A model generated the notes under the pieces. The model saw only the letters and a list, made by a program, of their open reading frames with translations, did not search any database and was not told the origin of the DNA. A program made the translations under genes and the position numbers. DNA of 44,793 nucleotides from Anaerolinea sp. GTDB lineage: Bacteria; Chloroflexota; Anaerolineae; Anaerolineales; Villigracilaceae. Where the stretch lies: positions 1 to 44,793 of the forward strand of contig DYID01000028.1 of the NCBI GenBank assembly GCA_020723805.1, written 5' to 3'. This document shows, in pieces, positions 40,077 through 44,793 of this stretch; within the stretch, counting starts at the first letter, position 1, and every line of letters begins with the position of its first letter.

Positions 40077-40691
40077 ATGGCGGGGGAAATTTTCGTCCAT
40101 TTCATGCGCCACGGACGCTCGCGGGCGGACGACGAAGGCGTGCATGAAGGCAGGTACGATAGTCCGCTCACCGAGGTAGGGCGGGCGCAGGTGCGGGCGC
40201 GAGGCGAGGCTTGGAAGGCGCAGGGCGTTCGATTTGACCTCATCATTGCCAGCACGCTGGTCCGTGCGCGTGAATCGGCAGAAATCATCGGCGGCTTGCT
40301 CGAAGCGCCCGTAGAAGCGGATGATGTTTGGATGGAAATGGACAACCGTCCGCTGGCGGGAATGCCGATAGAGGAGGCAAAGGTGCGGTATCCGCGCCCC
40401 CGGTTTCGAGGTCCGTATGAGGCGTTTCATGGGATTGGAGAAAGCGATTGGGACCTCCACTGCCGGGCGGTCTTTGCCGTCCAAAAACTTGTCCGGCGCG
40501 GGGCAGGGCAGTATCTTGTCGTTTCGCATGGCGGCATGTTGAATGCGGTTTTGCGGGGCATCGTTGGCGCCCAGCCGCCCATCAACGGGCATGGTATCTG
40601 GTTTGCATTTGGTGATACGGGCTTCGTCCGCTGCCGATACCTGCCTGCCGGGCATGAGTGGACTTTTTTGGAGTTTCAGCCGGGAGAGTAA
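40077..40691 (+). CDS. histidine phosphatase family protein (phosphoglycerate mutase-like)
   Basis: The 204-residue protein has the RHG phosphohistidine motif (VHFMRHGRSRADD), a second Arg (STLVRARESAEIIGGLL) and the second catalytic His in YLVVSHGGMLNAVLRG, so a functional branch-1 histidine phosphatase is expected. Substrate is unknown; family members act on sugar phosphates, cobalamin intermediates, nucleotides or proteins. Its ATG directly follows the fabF stop codon with no gap, implying coupling. A promoter for rplS follows. Confidence 0.9.
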   Translation: MAGEIFVHFMRHGRSRADDEGVHEGRYDSPLTEVGRAQVRARGEAWKAQGVRFDLIIASTLVRARESAEIIGGLLEAPVEADDVWMEMDNRPLAGMPIEEAKVRYPRPRFRGPYEAFHGIGESDWDLHCRAVFAVQKLVRRGAGQYLVVSHGGMLNAVLRGIVGAQPPINGHGIWFAFGDTGFVRCRYLPAGHEWTFLEFQPGE

Positions 40692-40710
40692 ATTTTCGAC
40701 AACAAATTGC

Positions 40711-40739
40711 TTGTAAAGCCCGAAAAGGCGTGCTATAAT
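40711..40739 (+). promoter_or_regulatory. sigma-70-type promoter of rplS
   Basis: TTGTAA (40711-40716) and TATAAT (40734-40739) are separated by exactly 17 nt, with an extended TGC before the -10. The rplS ATG is 43 nt past the -10, with a GAAGGAAG ribosome site. Confidence 0.82.
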
Positions 40740-40781
40740 CCGCCCGCTCTGAAAACGAAATCATACGAAGGAAGAACGACA

Positions 40782-41132
40782 ATGGCAGACATCATCAAGG
40801 CTTTAGAAGCCAAGAAAAACGAAAATATTCCCGCAATTCGGTCCGGCGACAGCGTGAGCGTGCACGTCAAAATCAAGGAAGGCAACCGCGAGCGCATCCA
40901 GGAATTCAAAGGCACGGTCATCCGCGCTCGCAAAGGCGGCAACGATGAGTCCATCACCGTGCGCCGCGTGGCATCCAACGGCATTGGCGTGGAACGCACC
41001 TTCCTGCTTCGCTCTCCGCGCATTGACAAGATCGTGGTGGAGCGTCACGGCGAAGTCCGCCGCGCGCAGCTCTACTTTATGCGCGAGCGCACCGGTAAAT
41101 CTGCCCGCCTCAAGCAGAAGTTCGACAAATAA
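40782..41132 (+). CDS. rplS: 50S ribosomal protein L19
   Basis: The 116-residue protein matches L19: IPAIRSGDSVSVHVKIKEGNRERIQEFKGTVIRARKGG, then TFLLRSPRIDKIVVERHGEVRRAQLYFMRERTGKSAR. L19 sits at the 30S-50S interface. The ATG at 40782 was chosen because it starts the standard N-terminal sequence (MADIIKALE); upstream in-frame sequence includes the promoter. It stands alone with its own promoter and terminator, away from rpsP-rimM-trmD, which is the common neighbour set. Confidence 0.97.
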   Translation: MADIIKALEAKKNENIPAIRSGDSVSVHVKIKEGNRERIQEFKGTVIRARKGGNDESITVRRVASNGIGVERTFLLRSPRIDKIVVERHGEVRRAQLYFMRERTGKSARLKQKFDK

Positions 41133-41137
41133 CCATC

Positions 41138-41172
41138 AGACCCCAAGGTTTTCAAAAACCCTGGGGTCTTTT
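41138..41172 (+). terminator. intrinsic terminator of rplS
   Basis: AGACCCCAAGG pairs with CCTGGGGTCT (one bulge) around an A/T-rich loop and is followed by TTTT. It begins 5 nt past the rplS stop codon. Confidence 0.88.
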
Positions 41173-41177
41173 ACAAT
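41172..41177 (+). promoter_or_regulatory. -10-like box, leaderless start of the glutaminase-fold hydrolase gene
   Basis: TACAAT lies 7 nt before the ATG at 41185 and directly after the rplS terminator, so a new transcript starting at the ATG is likely. The GGGGG between them could also serve as a weak ribosome site. Confidence 0.5.
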
Positions 41178-41184
41178 TGGGGGC

Positions 41185-41898
41185 ATGAAACCACTCATCG
41201 GTATCACAACCAATCAGTCCGTCAATGTCAACGGTCATCCGACCGTCATGCTCATGCAGTCGTATATCAACGCCGTCATGCAGGCGGGCGGCGTGCCGGT
41301 GCTCATCCCTTCGATGCTTCATGCAGACGGATGGGATGCGCTCTATGCCCGCCTCGATGGGATTCTCTTCTCCGGCGGCGGCGACATCGCCATCGAACAG
41401 TTTGGCGGCATGCCGCATCCCCGCGTCTATGACGTGGAGCCGGAGCGGGATGCCCTCGAACTGAAACTGCTCCAAGCCTCCGCCGCCGACGGCAAGCCCT
41501 TCCTCGGCATCTGCCGCGGATGCCAACTGGTCAATGTCGGTTTGGGCGGGACCTTATACACCCATCTCCCCGATCAATTGCCTGGCGCGCTCGACCATGC
41601 TTACCCCGGTCACCTGCGGACGACGCTGGTGCATCAGGTCAAGATCGAGGAGGGGACGCAGGTGGCAGACATCCTCGGCGAGCCGATTGTCCGCGTCAAC
41701 AGCCTGCATCATCAAGGCATCAAGGATGTTGCTCCTTCGCTCCGCGTCGCTGGATATGCGCCGGATGGATTGGTCGAGGCGGTGGAATTGCCCGGTCATC
41801 CCTTCGGCATTGCCGTGCAGTGGCATCCCGAATGGCTGACCGACCAGCAGCCCACACGAAATTTATTCCTAAAGTTTGTGGAAGCGGCGACAAAGTGA
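41185..41898 (+). CDS. gamma-glutamyl-gamma-aminobutyrate hydrolase family protein (class I glutamine amidotransferase fold)
   Basis: The 237-residue protein shows the nucleophile elbow FLGICRGCQLVNVGLGG and the catalytic His/Glu in AVQWHPEWLTDQQ, matching the PuuD/peptidase C26 group. It would hydrolyse a gamma-glutamyl amide such as gamma-glutamyl-GABA; substrate is not certain. GITTNQSV at the N-terminus and SLHHQGIKDVAP are also typical. The ATG at 41185 follows the rplS terminator. No polyamine (puu) genes are nearby. Confidence 0.9.
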   Translation: MKPLIGITTNQSVNVNGHPTVMLMQSYINAVMQAGGVPVLIPSMLHADGWDALYARLDGILFSGGGDIAIEQFGGMPHPRVYDVEPERDALELKLLQASAADGKPFLGICRGCQLVNVGLGGTLYTHLPDQLPGALDHAYPGHLRTTLVHQVKIEEGTQVADILGEPIVRVNSLHHQGIKDVAPSLRVAGYAPDGLVEAVELPGHPFGIAVQWHPEWLTDQQPTRNLFLKFVEAATK

Positions 41899-41912
41899 AA
41901 AGACTTCCGCTG

Positions 41913-41918
41913 TATAAT
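41913..41918 (+). promoter_or_regulatory. TATAAT -10 box of the MNT-HEPN pair
   Basis: A perfect TATAAT 14 nt before the MNT start codon at 41933; no -35 consensus is clear at 17 nt. Confidence 0.5.
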
Positions 41919-41932
41919 CGAAGTCAAGGCAT

Positions 41933-42268
41933 ATGACTGTACCCGTTATAACGCTCTCGAACAAGAAACTCCTAAAGGAGGTCACGCGGCGGATTGTGGC
42001 TCTTGCCAATCCAAGACGCGTGATTTTATTTGGTTCTGCAGCACGCGGACAAATGGATAAGGACAGCGACTTTGATTTATTGGTTGTCGTTGGAAAATCC
42101 GTTCATCGCCGGCAGATGGCGCAGAAAATTTATCGCGGTTTACGAGGCGTTGGAATTTCGGTAGATGTAATCGTGGCTACCGAAGATGATTTGAAAAAAT
42201 ATGGCTCAAAAAACGGAACAGTGATAAAACCTGCGTTGCAAGAAGGGCGCGTGGTCTATGAGGCATAA
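41933..42268 (+). CDS. MNT-type minimal nucleotidyltransferase (putative antitoxin)
   Basis: The 111-residue protein is a minimal nucleotidyltransferase with the GSX10DXD signature (FGSAARGQMDKDSDFDLLVVV) and a later acidic residue in VDVIVATEDD that can complete the metal site. In known HEPN-MNT systems the MNT protein inactivates the HEPN toxin by adding AMP. It is followed by the HEPN gene with an 11-bp overlap, so both are translated together. The codon and base composition is slightly more AT-rich than neighbouring genes, consistent with horizontal gain. Antitoxin function is inference from pairing. Confidence 0.88.
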   Translation: MTVPVITLSNKKLLKEVTRRIVALANPRRVILFGSAARGQMDKDSDFDLLVVVGKSVHRRQMAQKIYRGLRGVGISVDVIVATEDDLKKYGSKNGTVIKPALQEGRVVYEA

Positions 42269-42650
42269 AGACCCTACCAATCCCCATGTCTGGTTGTTGC
42301 GCGCCAAAGCCAATCTTACGCTGGCTGAGAAGGGCGGACGACTGAAGGGTGTGGCATACGAAGATTTATGTTTTAATGCGCAGCAGGCGGCAGAAAAAGC
42401 ACTTAAAGCAGTTTGTCTTGCGTATGAACTGGAGTTTCCCAAAACCCATTCATTGGTGCATTTGATAGACATCCTTGCGGCGGGAGGGGTGGAAATTCCT
42501 GAAACTGTGCGGGATGCAGACATTCTTACGCAGTATGCCGTGCAATCCAGATATCCAAGCGTGACTGAAGATATTACAAAAGATGAATATCGAGATGCAC
42601 TGAAACTTGCGTCAAAAGTGGTTTTTTGGGCGGAGAAAGCCATCAAGTAA
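42258..42650 (+). CDS. HEPN-domain protein (putative toxin partner of MNT)
   Basis: The 130-residue all-helical protein matches the HEPN family: HVWLLRAKANLTLAEKGG, CFNAQQAAEKALKAVCLAYELEFPKTHSLVHLIDIL and a final YRDALKLASKVVFWAEKAI helix. No RX4-6H RNase motif is seen in it, so it may not be an active RNase, unlike HepT-type toxins. The order nucleotidyltransferase then HEPN with an 11-bp overlap is common for MNT-HEPN modules. It precedes murI by 16 bp. Confidence 0.88.
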   Translation: MRHKDPTNPHVWLLRAKANLTLAEKGGRLKGVAYEDLCFNAQQAAEKALKAVCLAYELEFPKTHSLVHLIDILAAGGVEIPETVRDADILTQYAVQSRYPSVTEDITKDEYRDALKLASKVVFWAEKAIK

Positions 42651-42666
42651 CATCCAGTTTCCTCGA

Positions 42667-43506
42667 ATGATATTTAACTCGACCTCTCCCATCGGCATCT
42701 TTGACTCCGGCGTAGGCGGGCTTTCGGTGTTACGGGCGATTCGGGCGCAGATGCCGGAAGAAGCGGTGTTATATTTCGGCGACCAGGGACACATCCCCTA
42801 TGGTCCGCGCCCGATGGAGCAGATACGCGGCTTTTCTGAAACGATTACGCGCTTTTTGCTCGAGCGCGGCGCGAAGATCATCGTCGTTGCCTGCAACACG
42901 GCGTCTGCGGCGGCGTTGAAGTACTTGCGTGAAAAGTTCCCCCATGTGCAATTTGTGGGCATGGAGCCGGCGGTCAAACCTGCGGCGGAGACGACGCAAA
43001 CGGGCAGGGTTGGCGTCCTTGCCACGCCGGCGACCTTTCAGGGTGCTTTATACGCCTCGGTGGTGGAGCGGTTTGCCAATGGCGTGGAATTGTTTCAGGA
43101 TACCTGTCCCGGCTTGGTTCAGCAAATCGAGCAGGGAAACCTGAACGGCGGCGAGACCCGCCGCATCCTGGAGAATGCCCTTCGCCCGATGCTCGCAAAG
43201 AACATTGATACCGTCGTGCTGGGATGCACGCATTATCCGTTCGTGATTCCGCTCATTCAGGAGATTGCGGGGGAAAAAGTTCGAGTGATTGACCCAGCCC
43301 CGGCGGTGGCGAGACAGGTCAAACGTCTGCTGGAGGCGGGAGGGGTGAGGAACGCTTCGACGGAGCGGGGAGAAGCCCGCTTTTATACGTCGGGCAGTCC
43401 CGAGGCGTTGAAGTCCCTGCTGCCTGTGCTGTTGGGGGAGAGCGGTGCGGTGGAAAGCGTGGAGTGGGTGGATGACGTTTCCGTCAAAGCGCCCACGCCA
43501 GCATGA
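42667..43506 (+). CDS. murI: glutamate racemase
   Basis: The 279-residue protein interconverts L- and D-glutamate for peptidoglycan. It has the phosphate/substrate loop GIFDSGVGGLSVLRAI, the two catalytic cysteines in VVACNTASAAALKYL and VVLGCTHYPFVIPLIQ, and GDQGHIPYGPRP. The ATG at 42667 gives a normal start to the first strand (SPIGIFDSG). No Shine-Dalgarno site is clear. Its 3' end overlaps the convergent small membrane protein gene by 23 bp. Confidence 0.95.
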   Translation: MIFNSTSPIGIFDSGVGGLSVLRAIRAQMPEEAVLYFGDQGHIPYGPRPMEQIRGFSETITRFLLERGAKIIVVACNTASAAALKYLREKFPHVQFVGMEPAVKPAAETTQTGRVGVLATPATFQGALYASVVERFANGVELFQDTCPGLVQQIEQGNLNGGETRRILENALRPMLAKNIDTVVLGCTHYPFVIPLIQEIAGEKVRVIDPAPAVARQVKRLLEAGGVRNASTERGEARFYTSGSPEALKSLLPVLLGESGAVESVEWVDDVSVKAPTPA

Positions 43507-43696
43507 AACCGAAGATGGCAACAATCACACCCAGATGCAGAAACAAGTGAGTTCCCGTGATGATGTTGTAAGGTCCGAGGACGAACAGCAGAATGTAATT
43601 GAGAATGACCAGTAGAATACCCAGCATGGGCAATAAGCCCTTGCGGTGCGCAAAAAAAGTCGAGGCACGGTCAATGAGTTTGGAAAGCCATTTCAT
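43484..43696 (-). CDS. hypothetical small membrane protein, coupled to hflX
   Basis: The 70-residue protein has a basic amphipathic N-terminus (MKWLSKLIDRASTFFAHRKG) and two hydrophobic segments (LPMLGILLVILNYILLFVLG and HLFLHLGVIVAIFGFMLAWAL), so it is probably a two-pass membrane protein with both ends inside. No family is recognised. Its ATG overlaps the hflX stop (ATGA, 43693-43696), which strongly supports it as a real, co-translated gene. Its 3' end overlaps murI by 23 bp on the opposite strand. Confidence 0.72.
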   Translation of the reverse strand: MKWLSKLIDRASTFFAHRKGLLPMLGILLVILNYILLFVLGPYNIITGTHLFLHLGVIVAIFGFMLAWAL

Positions 43697-44793
43697 ATTT
43701 CTTCATCCTCCTCGATGTGATTGCCCGAAACCTGCCATTCGCTGAACTGCGCCAGGAGCCGCCCGGGGATGCGCCCCTGCATATAGACGCCGCCGCGTCC
43801 GTGTTCGACCAGTTCCACCTGCCCCGCTTCATGGAAGAGCGAGATGAGCGCGCCCTGCTGGTAGGGAAGTTTGACGCGGATGGGGGTGTAGGTCTCGTAT
43901 AACTCCTCCTGCAAGACTCGCAGCAGGTCGCGCAGACCGGTTCCTTCCACGGCGGAAATTGCCACCGCCTTCGGGAAGTTTTTGACCACCTCCTGCGCAG
44001 ACTCGGGATTCCGCAGGAGGTCAATCTTGTTCAGCGCGGTCACGGTGGGGATGTGGTGCGCTTCGATTTTGCTCAGCGTCTCCTGCACGGCTTCGAATTG
44101 GTTCATGGCGTTTGGGTGGGAAATATCCACCACATGCAGGAGCAGGTCGGCTTCGGCGATTTCCTCCAGCGTGGCGTGAAAGGCTTCGATGAGCGTGGTG
44201 GGTAATTTTTGGATGAAGCCGACGGTGTCGGTGAAGAGCGCCTGATAGCCGCCGGGTAGTTCCACGCGGCGGGTGGTGGGGTCGAGCGTAGCAAAGAGTT
44301 GATCCGCCGCATAGACGCCGGCTTTGGCGATGCGGTTGAGGAGGGTGGACTTGCCGGCGTTGGTGTAGCCGACCAGGGCAACCGTGGGGATGCGCGAACG
44401 CCGCCGCTGAGCACGATAGCGCTGACGGTGGGCGCGAATCTTCTCCAGTTCCTTTTTGAGGTGGGTGATGCGCTTGCGGATGGCGCGTTTGTCCACTTCC
44501 AACTGGGTTTCGCCGGGACCGCGCAAGCCCACGCCGCCCGTCGAACCGGCGCGTCCGCCTCCGCCGCCCGCCTGACGCTCGAGGTGTGTCCATTGACCGG
44601 TCAGGCGCGGCAGGTAGTATTCGTATTGGGCAAGTTCCACCTGCAACATGCCTTCGCTGGTATGCGCGTGCTGGGCGAAGATGTCCAGAATCAGCGCGGT
44701 GCGGTCGAGTACACGGACGTTTTTGCCGATTGCCAGTTGCAGTTCACGCTGGTGACGCGGGGAGAGTTCGTCGTCGAAGATGACCACCTGTGC
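43693..44793 (-). CDS. hflX: GTPase HflX, 5' end outside the window
   Basis: The reading frame is open to the window edge, so about 367 residues of a roughly 430-residue protein are present. HflX is a GTPase that splits or rescues stalled 70S ribosomes. It shows the HflX N-terminal domain end (VIFDDELSPRHQRELQLAIG, then GRAGSTGGVGLRGPGETQLEVDKR), the G1 loop GYTNAGKSTLLN, G3 DTVGFIQKLP, G4 NKID and G5 SAVEG. The valine GTG at 44785 is not a true start, because the frame continues with A-Q before it. The stop overlaps the small membrane protein start. Confidence 0.95.
   Translation of the reverse strand, partial: AQVVIFDDELSPRHQRELQLAIGKNVRVLDRTALILDIFAQHAHTSEGMLQVELAQYEYYLPRLTGQWTHLERQAGGGGGRAGSTGGVGLRGPGETQLEVDKRAIRKRITHLKKELEKIRAHRQRYRAQRRRSRIPTVALVGYTNAGKSTLLNRIAKAGVYAADQLFATLDPTTRRVELPGGYQALFTDTVGFIQKLPTTLIEAFHATLEEIAEADLLLHVVDISHPNAMNQFEAVQETLSKIEAHHIPTVTALNKIDLLRNPESAQEVVKNFPKAVAISAVEGTGLRDLLRVLQEELYETYTPIRVKLPYQQGALISLFHEAGQVELVEHGRGGVYMQGRIPGRLLAQFSEWQVSGNHIEEDEEI

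Noticed and set aside
38793-40655. 620-codon frame opposite fabF and the histidine phosphatase
   Set aside because: It covers two genes with intact active-site motifs; no family signature on the reverse strand.
1-44793. tRNA, rRNA, integrase or insertion-sequence transposase genes
   Set aside because: None was recognised; the repeats here have no coding capacity.

Overview
The window looks like a chromosomal segment of a moderately GC-rich Chloroflexota bacterium, most likely class Anaerolineae. This is inferred from gene content and layout, since no search could be run. Pointers are an alternative complex III operon, a four-subunit 2-oxoacid:ferredoxin oxidoreductase, PTPS/MDR/glycosyltransferase neighbours, threonine- and proline-rich lipoproteins and many dispersed intergenic repeats. 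No prophage, insertion-sequence transposase, CRISPR array, rRNA or tRNA was seen.

Layout. 0.1-6.6 kb (minus strand): MDR dehydrogenase, K+/H+ antiporter, divergent 6-pyruvoyl-tetrahydropterin-synthase homologue, GT4 glycosyltransferase, SAM methyltransferase and RhlE-type helicase. 6.7-8.9 kb (minus): PlsC-like acyltransferase, ClpS and an aldo/keto reductase. 9.0-11.9 kb (minus): ferredoxin, alpha, beta and gamma subunits of a 2-oxoacid:ferredoxin oxidoreductase with a clear terminator, divergent from a thiolase at 12.1 kb. 13.4-18.6 kb (plus): two lipoproteins, a CBS protein, viroplasmin-RNase H, an isochorismatase-family hydrolase and an M48 protease. 18.9-19.2 kb: a short transcription unit or leader with two terminators. 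19.2-25.9 kb (plus): alternative complex III (ActA, split ActB1/ActB2, ActC, ActD, ActE) plus an extra monohaem cytochrome. It should oxidise menaquinol and pass electrons to periplasmic carriers; no terminal oxidase lies in the window.

26.0-27.0 kb: a winged-helix regulator and membrane partner behind a perfect palindrome. 27.2-30.3 kb: a P2-type ATPase and a small membrane protein behind a promoter and a probable yybP-ykoY manganese riboswitch. 30.6-34.4 kb: DUF2817 peptidase, C45 hydrolase and a second thiolase. 34.4-36.6 kb: a PabB-PabC fusion, divergent from VanZ by overlapping start codons. 36.7-38.7 kb: scpA divergent from moaC-moaD-moaE. 38.8-44.8 kb: fabF, a histidine phosphatase, rplS, a class I glutaminase-fold hydrolase, a HEPN-MNT pair, murI and the 3' part of hflX.

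Three sequence-level patterns are not explained by the genes. First, at least eleven tracts with an exact 7-nt period, each with its own unit, sit right after stop codons in the first 17.5 kb; one is inside a reading frame. Second, small palindromic repeat elements sit at the 3' ends of genes and sometimes provide the stop codon. Third, a recurring TATAAT-like box lies 6-10 nt before start codons, suggesting common leaderless transcription.
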